From Myxococcales bacterium (GTDB lineage Bacteria > Myxococcota_A > UBA9160 > SMWR01), in assembly GCA_013215605.1 (NCBI GenBank), contig JABSQW010000068.1, positions 3,696-46,125 on the forward strand: DNA of 42,430 nucleotides, given 5' to 3'. The position numbers and the translations under genes are program-made. Positions 8,919 to 18,800 of the stretch are shown here, piece by piece (the stretch's first letter is position 1; every line of letters begins with the position of its first letter). The notes beneath the pieces were generated by a model. That model was not told the origin of the DNA and made no database searches. It worked only from the letters and a program-made list of their open reading frames with translations.

Positions 8919-9040
8919 CGCGGCAGGGTAGCCCGGCTCCGGATCCCACGATGCCAAAAGTCCGGCTTTCTCGCGAAGCCGCGAGTGCCGGGGAGGTTCG
9001 GCCGCACCTTCCGGGGCGCGGCGCCGCTACTCTGGCCGGC

Positions 9041-11065
9041 ATGCAGTGGACCTGGGGGCGAGCCCAACGGCTGGCGGCAGTCGCCCTGGCCCCGCTGTCG
9101 CTCGTGTTCGTGGTTCTCCGTTGCGTGTCACCGGCGACGCCGTTTCTTTCGAGTCACGTCGGCGCCGAATGGATCATGGCGCCGTTGCCCGTGAACGCCC
9201 GGCTCCACCAGTGGGGGAGCGACGACGTCCCGCGGGTGCGGTTCTCGGCGACCCTCCCCGATCGCGGGGATGAACGCCCCGCCGACGCCACCGCGCGTTC
9301 GGGGGTGTTGCGTCTGCGCGCGTTCGGTGCGTTCGAGGTTTCGATCGATGGAGTCCCGCTCCCGAACGTCCGCGCCTTCGACCCGAAGCGCTGGCGCGAG
9401 GAGCTGCGGATCGACGTGCCCGCTGGCGCGATGCGTTCGGGGGCTCTGCTCGAAGTGACCGTCCGAAACGCGGTCGGCCCGGGACTCCTCTGGGCCCGGC
9501 TGCAGCGGAGCGGCGAAGACGACGTGGCGCTGCTCGCCACGGGTACCGCGTGGCGCGCGAACGTCGATGGCGGCATCGCGGGTGCGGCGCTGATCGCCGA
9601 CGACACGCGCGAGAACCCCGCCGCGTACGGCGGCGTCGCGCCGGCGCGCGCGTTCACGCGCGAGCGCGACACCCTGCTCGGTGTCTTCGTCCTCGGCGGA
9701 CTCGCTGCCCTTGCGCTGCGCCGCTTCGGTCGGGTGACTCCCGGACGACTCCCGATGCTGTCGCTCGGCCTGGCCGCCGTCGTCTGGCTCGTCTACCTCG
9801 GCCGGTTCGTCGAGGTTCCCTTCGACGTCGGCTTCGACGCGCGCAACCACCAAGCCTACGTCGATCACCTCCGCGAGCAGCGGAGCCTTCCCCTCGCGAC
9901 CGACGGCTGGAGCATGTTCCACCCGCCACTCTTCCATCTCGGTGCTGCGCTGCTCCAGGAGCTCGCGGAGTCACTCGGAGCCCCCGATGCGCCGTTGGCT
10001 CGGCGCGCGATCGGCTTCCTGTCGGGAGTCGTGAGCGTACTCGCCGTGTTCGGCATTGCGCGCTCGTTGTTCCGCGATCGGCCGGTGGTGCAGGCGGTGG
10101 CCGTTTTGTTCGCGGCGCTGCTCCCGGTGCACGTCTACAGCTCGGCGTATTTTTCCAACGAAGCGCTCCACACCGCCCTCGCCTCGCTCGCCGTCTGGAT
10201 GGTCGTGCGCGCGCTGATGCTCCCCGAGGTGACGCCGCGCGCGGCGGTGGCGGTTGGCGCCGCGCTTGGACTCGCGCTGCTCGCGAAGTTCACGTCGGCC
10301 GTACTGGTGCCGCTCTCCCTGTTCTTCGTGGCTGGCAAAGTGTGGGCGGTGGAGCGGCGCGGGGCTGCCGCCGTAGCGCGGTCGCTCGGAGCCATTGCGC
10401 TGCCAGTCCTCGCACTCGCGGGGTGGTACTACGCGCGAAACGCCTGGGTTCTCGGTGATCCCTTCATGACGAACTGGGACGACGTCCCCGGCTCCGGGCG
10501 CAACTGGTGGCAGCAGCCGGGCTTTCACACGATCGCGTACTTCACGAGCTTTGGCGCATCGCTCAGCCACCCCTTTCTCTCGGGGTTCGAGTCGTTCTGG
10601 GACAGCGTCTACTCGACCTTCTGGGGCGACGGATTCGTCGCAGGTCGCGTGAATCCCGCCCAACGCCACCCGGTCTGGAACTACGACTACATGGCTCTCT
10701 CGTATTGGGTCGGCGTCCCGGGCAGCGTGCTGTTGGGATGGGGGACCGCCCGCGCGATCCGCGGAGCCCTCGGCGACTCGGATCCCCGGCGCCGCGTTGC
10801 GCTCACGTTCCTCGCGACACTCACCTGGGCGGTGGGGCTCGGGTTCGTCGTTCTGGTCCTCGAGGCTCCCTTCTATTCCCAGGCAAAGGCCGCCTACGGG
10901 CTGGTCGCGCTCGGGCCGCTGGCCGCGTTCTTCGCGCTCGGATGCGAGGCGTGCAGCGGCCTGCTGGCGGCTCGTGGGGGTCGCGGGTGGCGGGAGTTGC
11001 GCACCGCCTACTACGCGGGCTGCGTGACCTTCTGGTTCGTGCTCTTCCGGGCCTTCGCGGGATGA
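9041..11065 (+). CDS. GT-C / PMT-like membrane glycosyltransferase
   Basis: A 674-residue polytopic protein with an N-terminal membrane anchor, a soluble beta-rich stretch (about residues 45-180) and then about ten hydrophobic helices. The segment FDVGFDARNHQAYVDHLREQ followed by FHPPLFHL resembles the first periplasmic loop of PMT/ArnT-type GT-C enzymes, where an Asp is catalytic and a Pro-Pro follows. Such enzymes move sugars or lipid-linked glycans to acceptors from polyprenyl-phosphate donors outside the cytoplasmic membrane. The acceptor is unknown. The ATG at 9041 starts just before the first helix; no clear ribosome site is seen. It is divergent from the SurA-like gene and stands alone. 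Confidence 0.75.
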   Translation: MQWTWGRAQRLAAVALAPLSLVFVVLRCVSPATPFLSSHVGAEWIMAPLPVNARLHQWGSDDVPRVRFSATLPDRGDERPADATARSGVLRLRAFGAFEVSIDGVPLPNVRAFDPKRWREELRIDVPAGAMRSGALLEVTVRNAVGPGLLWARLQRSGEDDVALLATGTAWRANVDGGIAGAALIADDTRENPAAYGGVAPARAFTRERDTLLGVFVLGGLAALALRRFGRVTPGRLPMLSLGLAAVVWLVYLGRFVEVPFDVGFDARNHQAYVDHLREQRSLPLATDGWSMFHPPLFHLGAALLQELAESLGAPDAPLARRAIGFLSGVVSVLAVFGIARSLFRDRPVVQAVAVLFAALLPVHVYSSAYFSNEALHTALASLAVWMVVRALMLPEVTPRAAVAVGAALGLALLAKFTSAVLVPLSLFFVAGKVWAVERRGAAAVARSLGAIALPVLALAGWYYARNAWVLGDPFMTNWDDVPGSGRNWWQQPGFHTIAYFTSFGASLSHPFLSGFESFWDSVYSTFWGDGFVAGRVNPAQRHPVWNYDYMALSYWVGVPGSVLLGWGTARAIRGALGDSDPRRRVALTFLATLTWAVGLGFVVLVLEAPFYSQAKAAYGLVALGPLAAFFALGCEACSGLLAARGGRGWRELRTAYYAGCVTFWFVLFRAFAG

Positions 11066-11172
11066 CGCGATCGCGGGTGGGGGAAGAGTGGGCGATGCCG
11101 GCGCGGCTACGGAGCCATCGCCGTGGCCAACGGTGCTCGAAGCGGACTCCCTCGCCAGCGCCCGGGTGAACG

Positions 11173-11210
11173 ATGACGCAGGGCCCGGCCCGCCGGGCCG
11201 AATGCGTCAT
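11173..11210. repeat. Perfect nested palindrome in intergenic region
   Basis: ATGACGCA (11173-11180) pairs with TGCGTCAT (11203-11210), enclosing GGCCCGG (11182-11188), loop CCCG, and CCGGGCC (11193-11199): 15 bp of perfect stem with a 1/3-nt internal bulge. It lies 107 nt after the membrane glycosyltransferase stop. No T-tract follows, so it may be a REP-like element, an operator-like site or a factor-independent terminator of unusual form. The rest of 11066-11350 is GC-rich and contains no gene that I can support. Confidence 0.55.
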
Positions 11211-11355
11211 TCGTGCGTCAAAAGGACTCGGCGAGCGCGTCAATCGCGCATCCGCCTCCACGAGGGGGCTGTTCCCCGCTCGGCGCCACGGCTCGAGAAA
11301 ACCGCTTTGCTGCGCCTCGGCGGGCGGGCGGGCGTACGGCACCCGCGGCGAAGCT

Positions 11356-11409
11356 ATTGGACCCATCAAAAAACAATAAATTGGTACCTGACAGATCAAA
11401 TTGGATCTA
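11356..11409 (+). promoter_or_regulatory. TTGG direct repeats upstream of MocR gene (operator candidate)
   Basis: Three copies of ATTGG occur in an AT-rich patch just before the regulator: ATTGGACCC at 11356, AAATTGGTACCT at 11378-11389 and AAATTGGATCTA at 11398-11409. The last two share AAATTGG and are spaced exactly 20 bp, two helical turns. MocR/PdxR regulators are known to bind direct repeats near their own promoters. A -10-like TCTAAT (11406-11411) overlaps the third copy, so binding would control the operon. Confidence 0.55.
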
Positions 11410-11422
11410 ATAGGTTGAATCC

Positions 11423-12925
11423 GTGCTCGAGCTCGCCTTCCAGCCCGACCGGGAGCGACGGGAACCCCTCTATCTCCAGCTCGCCGACTATTTGAGCGTT
11501 CTGGTGGCCGCAGATCGGCTCCCAGAGGGCGAGCGCCTCCCCGCGACTCGCGAGCTCGCCTCGATCCTGCAGCTCAGCCGCAACACCGTGACCCAGGCCT
11601 ATCAGCGGCTCGTCGATCACGGCGTTCTGCGGTCCCACGTCGGCCAGGGGACGTTCGTGGCGAGCCGCTCCGCGGCGGCGCCCGCAGATGCGGGGACGCC
11701 TCCGGCCTCGGGCCGCGAGTTCGCGTGGGACGGGTTGTTCGCCCAGGGCACCCGCCGCGTCACGATCCCGCCACGCGCGACCGACAAAACCGCGTCCGAC
11801 GCCGCGCGCTTCGACTTCACGGGCGGCCAGGTCGACGTCCAGGGTCTGCCCGTTGCAGAGCTCCGCCGCGCGTACCGCGAGGCGATCACTCGCCACCTGC
11901 CGTCCGTGGCAAACCACCGCGACCCCCTCGGCTGGCCCGCGCTGCGCGCCGAGGTCGCAAAACTCCTGGTCGGTCGCGGTATCCGCTGCGGACCCGATGA
12001 CGTCGTGATCACGAGCGGTGCCCAGCAGGCCCTCGACTTCGTGGCGCGCGCGCTGATCGACCCGGGCGACACCGCCGTCGTCGAGCAGCCGGGCTACTTC
12101 GGCGCGACGCTCGCGCTCCAGAGCGCCGGCGCCCATCTCGTCGGTGTGGGGGTCGACGCAGACGGACTGCGCACCGACGAGCTCGCGCGCCTGCTCCGCA
12201 CCCGCCGCGCGAAGCTCGTCTACACCACACCCGCCGCGCAGGTCCCCACTGGGGCGATCCTGTCGGACGCGCGCCGGGCGGCGCTCCTCGATCTCGCGGA
12301 TCGCTACCAGGTGCCGCTGCTCGAGGACGACTACGACAGCGAGTTCCGTTTCGGCAATCCACCGTTGCCCGCGCTCAAGGTCCGCGACGCCGCCGGGCAG
12401 GTGGTCTACGTGGGGACGTTCTCGAAGGCACTCTTCCCGGGAATGCGGCTCGGCTACGCGATTGCCGCGAAGCCCCTGCTCGCTCGTCTCGCCCTCGTGC
12501 GTGGGATCGCGGGCTTCGGGAGTGATGCGCTCGCGCAGGTCGCCGTGACCGAGATGCTCGCCACCGGCGCGCTCGAGCGTCACGTGCGGCGATTGCGGGC
12601 TCGCTGCACCGAGGGCCGCGACGCCCTCATCGACGCGCTCGACCGCGAGATGCCCGACGGCGTGGGCTTCACCGCACCCGCGGGCGGGCACGCCGGTTGG
12701 CTCGAGCTGCCGCGAGAGGTCGACCCCGATGCCCTGCAGGACGCCGCCGCTGCCGCGGGCGTCGTCTACTCGCGCGGCGACACGTTCACGATCGACGGGC
12801 GCTGTGCGGGTCACCTCGCCCTCTCGTTCATCAACCAACCGGCATCGCGCATCGCCGAGGGGGTTGCGCGGCTCGCCGAGTGCATCCGCGCCCAGCAGAA
12901 CACACACCCGGGAGGAACGACATGA
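11423..12925 (+). CDS. MocR-family regulator (GntR wHTH fused to aminotransferase fold), PdxR-like
   Basis: A 500-residue protein with an N-terminal GntR winged helix (EPLYLQLADYLSVLVAADR, then LPATRELASILQLSRNTVTQAYQRL to about residue 75), a linker, and a complete class-I aminotransferase-like domain. The PLP-binding Lys335 is in GTFSKALFPGMRLGY, and the cofactor-contacting DDYDSEF (302-308) is present. The family senses PLP or amino-acid ligands and can activate or repress. The start is the GTG at 11423, right after the direct repeats. It overlaps the next gene by 4 nt (ATGA). No pdxS/pdxT or other vitamin B6 gene is near, so the target may be its own operon. Confidence 0.92.
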   Translation: MLELAFQPDRERREPLYLQLADYLSVLVAADRLPEGERLPATRELASILQLSRNTVTQAYQRLVDHGVLRSHVGQGTFVASRSAAAPADAGTPPASGREFAWDGLFAQGTRRVTIPPRATDKTASDAARFDFTGGQVDVQGLPVAELRRAYREAITRHLPSVANHRDPLGWPALRAEVAKLLVGRGIRCGPDDVVITSGAQQALDFVARALIDPGDTAVVEQPGYFGATLALQSAGAHLVGVGVDADGLRTDELARLLRTRRAKLVYTTPAAQVPTGAILSDARRAALLDLADRYQVPLLEDDYDSEFRFGNPPLPALKVRDAAGQVVYVGTFSKALFPGMRLGYAIAAKPLLARLALVRGIAGFGSDALAQVAVTEMLATGALERHVRRLRARCTEGRDALIDALDREMPDGVGFTAPAGGHAGWLELPREVDPDALQDAAAAAGVVYSRGDTFTIDGRCAGHLALSFINQPASRIAEGVARLAECIRAQQNTHPGGTT

Positions 12926-13365
12926 CGGGTTCCGCCACGACAGGGCGACAACCGGTCGACGCGCCGGGCTTCGTACTGCTGGTTTTCGGCGGGTTGACCC
13001 TCGCCAACGCGGCGTGGATGCTCGTCGCGCCGGAAGCCTGGTACCAACACCTTCCGGCGGGCGTTCCCGACTTTGGCCCGTTCAATCCCCACTTCGTTCG
13101 CGACATCGGCTGCGCGTTTGCCACGGTGGGGATCGCGCTCGTGTGGGCCGCGCGGCCGGGTTCGCACCGCTACGCGGCCACCGCCGTCGCGGCGCTCTTC
13201 TTCGTCGCACACGCGCTGCTCCACGTCTTCGACACCCTGCGCGGCGCCGTCGACGCCACTCACTGGCTGCTCGACCTGCCCGGCGTGTACCTGCCCGCCG
13301 TGGTACTCGTCGTGCTGGCGCGGCGCTTCGCGCGACAAACCGAGAACGAGGAGGGTACGAGATGA
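12922..13365 (+). CDS. Small four-helix membrane protein
   Basis: A 147-residue protein with four predicted membrane helices (about 15-33, 58-78, 84-104 and 117-137) and a conserved-looking motif FNPHFVRDIGCAF between the first two, plus HALLHVFD in the third. I have no firm family name; the layout resembles DoxX/DUF4345-like small membrane proteins. The ATG at 12922 has GGAGG at 12911-12915 and overlaps the regulator stop by 4 nt; its own stop overlaps the next start by 4 nt. It is the middle gene of a tightly coupled operon, so a link to the AhpD-like partner is likely. Confidence 0.8.
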   Translation: MTGSATTGRQPVDAPGFVLLVFGGLTLANAAWMLVAPEAWYQHLPAGVPDFGPFNPHFVRDIGCAFATVGIALVWAARPGSHRYAATAVAALFFVAHALLHVFDTLRGAVDATHWLLDLPGVYLPAVVLVVLARRFARQTENEEGTR

Positions 13366-13922
13366 GATTGCAACCGATCGAAGAACCGCGGGGCCTCATC
13401 ATGCGAGTCGCGTACTGGATGTCGCGGCGGCAGCTCGGCGCCGTGATGTCGCCCCTCAAGGTCCTCTACGCGCGTTCGCCCAAGCTCGGGAGGCTCGGCT
13501 ACCGGATGCAAACCGTGGTGGAGAAGGGTCTGGTCCTCGACGAGGAGACGCGCCTGCTCGTCACGACGCATGCGTCTTTGATCAATGGCTGCGGGTTCTG
13601 CGCCGATCTTCACCTCGCGCAGGTCGTGCAGGCGAAGCTCGGTCTCGAGAAGTTCCGCGCACTCGAGGAGTTCGCGACGAGCCCTCACTTCGACGACCGT
13701 GAGCGATCGCTGCTCGCCTACACGGAGGAGATGACGCGCCATCGAAAGGTCGCAGACGCCACCTTCGAAAGGCTGCGAGCTCACTGGAACGAAAGGGAGA
13801 TCGTCGAGATCACCTGGCTGAATGCCGTCGGGAACTACTACAACCTGATGGCGGTCGCGCTCGACATCGAGTCGGATGGTCTCCTCGACATAGCGCTGGC
13901 GCGGATGGGCGCCGTGCGTTGA
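13362..13922 (+). CDS. Carboxymuconolactone decarboxylase / AhpD-like protein
   Basis: A 186-residue all-helical protein. The core motif NGCGFCADLH gives the redox pair Cys77 and Cys80 with His84 one turn later, the AhpD-type active site, preceded by ETRLLVTTHASLI. AhpD-like proteins reduce peroxiredoxins or act as thiol-dependent peroxidases; others of the superfamily are decarboxylases, and the CxxC..H pattern favours redox. The ATG at 13362 overlaps the stop of the membrane protein (ATGA). It is the last gene under the MocR regulator. The 131 nt to the convergent kinase gene hold no clear terminator. Confidence 0.85.
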   Translation: MRLQPIEEPRGLIMRVAYWMSRRQLGAVMSPLKVLYARSPKLGRLGYRMQTVVEKGLVLDEETRLLVTTHASLINGCGFCADLHLAQVVQAKLGLEKFRALEEFATSPHFDDRERSLLAYTEEMTRHRKVADATFERLRAHWNEREIVEITWLNAVGNYYNLMAVALDIESDGLLDIALARMGAVR

Positions 13923-14053
13923 AACCATTGCGGGCCCGTCCGCAGATCACGACCGGCGCGGCCGTCAGCTCTCGTCGCTCGATTTCTGTCGCACGTCGCG
14001 ATTCTGCACGCGGACGTCGGGCCGCGCAGCCTCTCAGCAAGCGGGAGCTGGGG

Positions 14054-15736
14054 TCAACGGATGGCGGCGCGGTCGGCCTGGGGCTGCGCACCCGGGACGG
14101 GCTCTACAGGAAGGAGGACGCGGAAGCGGGAGCCGCGTCCGGGCTTGCTGTCGATCTCGATGGTGCCGCCGTGCCCGCGCACGATGCCGAGCGCTGCCGC
14201 GAGTCCCAGCCCACGCCCCGTGAACTTCGTGGTGAAGAAGGGCTCGAAGATCCGGCTCGCGGTGGCGTCGTCGATTCCGCACCCCGTGTCCTCGACCTCG
14301 AAGAAGACGTGCGGGCCAGGGGCGAGGTCGCCGGTACGGTTTGTCGCACGGGGCTCCGCGCGGCCCTGCTCGGCGCCGGTGCGTACGGTGATGCGGCCCT
14401 CGCCGTCGCCCACGGCTTCTGCGGCGTTCGTGACGAGGTTCAACAACACCTGGGAGAGCTGCGAGGCGTCTGCGTGGATGATGTCGAGGCGGCTGCGAAG
14501 CTCGTAGGCGAGCACGGTCTTGCCCGAGACGGCGCTCTCCAGCAGGCGGGAGACCTCCTCGACCAACTGAGATACGCCGACGGGTTCCATCTCGAGGGCT
14601 TCCACGCCGGCGTAGGAGAGCATCTGGTGTGTGAGCACAGCGGCGCGCTGCGCGGCGTTCTGGATCTTTGCGAAGCGCGCGCGCTCGGGGGCGTTCTTCG
14701 GCAGATCCATCATGGCGAGGCTCGCCGCACCGAGGATCGGGGTGAGGAGATTGTTGAAGTCGTGGGCGATCCCGCCGGCCATTACGCCGAGGCTCTCGAG
14801 CTTCTGGGTCTGCTGTATCTGCTCTTCGAGCACGTGGCGGTCCTCGCGCGCTTTCAAGTCCGCGGTGACGTCGCGACTGATGGCCAGAAACCGGAGCGAA
14901 CCATCGTCGCGCTGGTAGGTGACGCCTCTGCTTTCCACCCACAGCCACTCGCCGTTCCGCGCCTTCAAGCGGTAGGGTTCGATGCTGATGACTTCTCCTG
15001 CCTCGCGAATCACGAAGCGTCGCACGCGTTCGATGTCGTCGGGGTGGATGAGCTCGTAGGCGTCCATCGATGCGAGATCCTCGCTCGAGTATCCCGTGAA
15101 CTCGAAACTGTTCGGGCTCGTGTACATGAACGCACCGTTTTCGTCGACTTCGCTGATGGCATCGTTCCCGATCTCCAGAACGGCGCGGTGTCGGTCGTTG
15201 CTCTCCCGCAGAGTCGCCTCGGCGAGCATTCGTTCCGTGACGTCCTCGACGTAGGCAACCGTGTGGACGGTGCCGTCCTCCGCGCGGAACATCTGCACCG
15301 AGCTCGTCTCGTGCCACACCCAGTGTCCGTTCTTCTTCCGGGAGCGAAACACGACGAGCACGGGTGGGCCGTTGCCGCGGAGGTTGCTCTTGTACCCGAG
15401 CTTTCCGACCTCGGGGAGGTCGTCGTCGTGAACAGCGAGGAGCGGCCGCGAGCCGATGTACTCTTCGCGGGTGAAGCCCGTGACGGCTTCGCAGGTGTCG
15501 CTCACGTCGACGACGCGACCGTCGTCGTCGATCTCCACCAGCATCGCCTTCACCTGCTCGAGAACGCGCGCATAGCGCGCGTCGGGGCGAGCCGGATGGC
15601 GCCAGCGCTCCGGATCGACATCGCCCGGCATCGCATCGTCGTAAGCGTTGCTCAACTGGTCGAGCATCGCGCGACGCGCTCCGTCCCACGGGTAGCGGGT
15701 TCGTGCCGCCCCATCGTCCTTCGACTCGCGTCCCAT
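14054..15736 (-). CDS. PAS-PAS sensor histidine kinase, soluble
   Basis: A 560-residue kinase without membrane segments. It has two PAS domains (about residues 55-170 and 180-295, the latter with HPDDIERVRRFV and the PAC-like WLWVESRGVTYQ), then a dimerisation/phosphoacceptor helix with His325 in GGIAHDFNNLLTPILG, and a HATPase_c domain with N-box NLVTNAAEAVG, G1 DTGCGID and G2 GRGLGLAAALGIV. The HDFNN form is typical of NtrB/hybrid-type kinases. No receiver domain or response regulator gene is adjacent. The ATG at 15736 (MGRESK) is chosen; an internal ATG at 15667 is possible. It lies 108 nt downstream of mfd on the same strand. Confidence 0.92.
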   Translation of the reverse strand: MGRESKDDGAARTRYPWDGARRAMLDQLSNAYDDAMPGDVDPERWRHPARPDARYARVLEQVKAMLVEIDDDGRVVDVSDTCEAVTGFTREEYIGSRPLLAVHDDDLPEVGKLGYKSNLRGNGPPVLVVFRSRKKNGHWVWHETSSVQMFRAEDGTVHTVAYVEDVTERMLAEATLRESNDRHRAVLEIGNDAISEVDENGAFMYTSPNSFEFTGYSSEDLASMDAYELIHPDDIERVRRFVIREAGEVISIEPYRLKARNGEWLWVESRGVTYQRDDGSLRFLAISRDVTADLKAREDRHVLEEQIQQTQKLESLGVMAGGIAHDFNNLLTPILGAASLAMMDLPKNAPERARFAKIQNAAQRAAVLTHQMLSYAGVEALEMEPVGVSQLVEEVSRLLESAVSGKTVLAYELRSRLDIIHADASQLSQVLLNLVTNAAEAVGDGEGRITVRTGAEQGRAEPRATNRTGDLAPGPHVFFEVEDTGCGIDDATASRIFEPFFTTKFTGRGLGLAAALGIVRGHGGTIEIDSKPGRGSRFRVLLPVEPVPGAQPQADRAAIR

Positions 15737-15844
15737 ACACCACTCTGTACGCTCGCCGCCACTCCCCGCGCAAGCGAAATCTCGCCACCGCGTTCGGCGT
15801 GGTTTCACCCCCACCGACACCCGCGCCGCGCGCTTCGCCCGCCG

Positions 15845-18800
15845 TCAACCCGCCAAACTGGAGAGCAACTTCTGCGCCGCGTCGAAGAGCGCGCGGGATC
15901 CGCGCGTTTTCGGAGCCGTGGCGTAGATCTTGTTGCCCGGGGTCACGCGGATGCCGCGGGCTGCGGGGTTTGCCTGGGTGAGGAGGCTCGTGAGTCGCTG
16001 GGGGTCGATCTTCGTCGACTCGCCTGCCGTGATCACGAGCTCGCCGCGCGCGAGATCGACGGCTACCACTCCGATCCTTCTCGCGTGGATCTTGAGTCGG
16101 ATCACCTCGAGGAGGTTCGAGGCTTCGTCGGGGAGCGGTCCAAAGCGGTCGAGGATCTCGTCGCGGATGCGATCGACCTCGATGTCGTCGCGGCAGGTCG
16201 CGAGGCGTTTGTAGAGCACGAGCCGCTGGTTGACGGATGGTACGTAGGCTTCCGGCAGGCGCGCCGCGACGGGCAATCGGATCTCGGGATCGATCTCGAC
16301 GAGCTGAGGATTGCCGCGCAACTCGTCGATGGTGGCCTCTAGCATCTCCATGTAGGTCTCGTAGCCGACAGCCGCGAGGTTCCCCGATTGCTCGGCGCCG
16401 AGGAGGTTTCCGGCGCCGCGGATCTCCAGGTCCATGCTCGCGAGCCGGAAGCCGCTACCGAGCTCCGACAGGTCCTGAATGGCGTCGAGACGACGCTCGG
16501 CGTCGGCGGTGAGCGCGCCCTGTCCGGGAATCAGGAGGTACGCGTACGCGCGTTGGCTGCTGCGCCCGACGCGGCCGCGCAGCTGGTAGAGCTGCGCGAG
16601 ACCCAGGCGGTCGGCGCGGTCGATCACGATCGTGTTGGCGCGGGGAATGTCGAGGCCGCTCTCGATGATGGTGGTGCACAGCAGCACCTCGGCCTCGCCG
16701 TGCATGAAGGCGAGCATTCGCTCTTCGAGCTCGCGCTCGCGCATCTGACCGTGCGCGACGATGATCTTCACCTCGGGAACCGTACGTTCGAGCATCTCGG
16801 CTACGGCGCCAATGCTGCGCACACGATTGTGGACGAAGAACACCTGCCCGCCGCGCCTCACCTCCCGGAGAATCACCTCGCGGAGCAGCGACTCCTGGGA
16901 GCGGCAGATCTGGGTGCGGATCGCGAGGCGATCGGCGGGCGGAGTGTCGATCACCGACAGATCGCGGATTCCCGTGAAGGCGAGCTGCAGGGTTCGCGGG
17001 ATTGGTGTTGCAGTGAGGGTGACGACGTCGAGCGTTTTCTTCAGCTGCTTGATGCGCTCCTTGTGGGCGACGCCGAAGCGGTGCTCCTCGTCGATCACGA
17101 GCAGACCGAGGTCGCGAAAGCGCACGTTCTTCTGGAGCAGGCGGTGGGTGCCGATCACGATGTCGACGTCGCCTGTGGCGAGGCCGTCCAGAATCGCCTT
17201 CGATCGCTTGGGCTTCTGAAACCGCGACAGCGCCTCGATGCGGATCGGATAGCCCTCGAAGCGCTGGCGAAACGTCTCCTCGTGCTGCTGGCACAAGATC
17301 GTGGTGGGCACGAGGACCGCGACCTGGCGTCCGTCCATGGCGGCGCGGAACGCGGCTCGCACTGCGACCTCAGTCTTTCCGTAGCCGACATCGCCGCACA
17401 CGAGGCGGTCCATCGGCCTCGAGTTCTGCATGTCGGCGAGAACGTCCTCGATCACCGCGAACTGGTCGGGGGTCTCCTCGAAGGGGAACGTCGCCTCGAA
17501 CTCCTCGAAGAGGCGATCGCGAGGCGAGAACGAGTAACCGGGAGCCAGCTCGCGCGCCGCGTGCACCGAGAGAAGCTCCTCCGCCATGTCGCGCAGCGAT
17601 TTCTCGACACCCCGTTTGGCCTTCTCCCACGTCACGCCGCCGAGCTTGTCGATGCGCGGGGAGTGACCGTCGGAGCCCGCGTACACCTGGATGCGGTTCA
17701 GCTTGTCGACGGGCAGGAAGAGGCGATCGCCGTCGGCGTACTCGAGGCGCAGGAACTCGCCTGCGGCGCCTCGCAGGTCGAGCTCCACGAGACTGCGATA
17801 CACGCCGATGCCGTGGTCGGCGTGCACCACGTAGTCGCCCGGTGCGATCTGCGACAGCCCTTCGATCGCCACACCGCTCGGCCACTTCGAGCGCTTCCGG
17901 CGTTTTTCGCGCGGGCCGAAGATCTCCTCCTCGGTGACGACCGCGAGGTTCTCGCACGGCAGTTCGAACCCGGCGGAGAACGGCACGGCGCGAATCTCGA
18001 TACGTGCGGTACCCGACCAGCGCCACACCGGGCGCGGCTCCGTATGGGTGCGGGCCTGGATGCCGTAGTCGGACAGCAGAGTGCGGAGTCGTTCGGCGCC
18101 GGAGAGCGACGCCGTCGTCAGCACCGTGCGCCAGCGTTTCGAGCGCCACTCCTCGAGGCGTTCGACGAGCGGCGCGAGGGCAAGGTCGCTGGTACGCGCC
18201 GCGGTCAGCTCGCGCCGAAGATCCGTGTGACCGCGCGCGCGGAGCCCCACGCGGAGAACTCCGCGGGTGGTTTCCTCGGCGTCTTGGATCTCGAGATTCT
18301 CGAAGGAGATCGGATGGCGGTTGCGAAGCCCCGCTTCGAGATCTTCGAAGGGGACGAGCAGGTCGGCGGGCGTCGACACCACGCGTCCGCTCTCCCGGGC
18401 CACTGCGTAGTTCTCGAACGCTTCGCCGAAATAGCGCTCCAGGCGGTCGCGGCCGCGCAGCTCGTCGTCGAGGGCGATGAGCGTGTCGTCGGGGAGGAAG
18501 TCGAGGACGGTCTCGAGGTGCGTCGACAAGAGCGGTGCCAGTGCCTCCGCACCCGGTGGAACATGTCCGCGCAGGAGTCCGTCGAGGAACTCGTCGACGT
18601 TGCGAGCGGGGATCTGTTGCTCGGCTGCGAGGTTGCGGATGGCCGCAGAGTTCTCGATCACGAGTGAGCGTTCGGGCACGAGCTCGCGGGGCGGAGCAGC
18701 CACCGCGTAGCCGATGCTCCCCTCCGAGCGCTGGCTCGCTGGATCGAACTCGCGGATCGACTCCACGTCGTCGCCGAAGAACTCGACGCGGATCGGCCGG

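Noticed and set aside
11088-11495. 135-codon plus frame before the MocR gene
   Set aside because: It runs through the palindrome and the operator-like repeats into the regulator in another frame, with no recognisable features.
13919-18667. Plus-strand frames of 807 and 759 codons opposite the histidine kinase and mfd
   Set aside because: Both are antisense to genes with intact motifs and show no family features.
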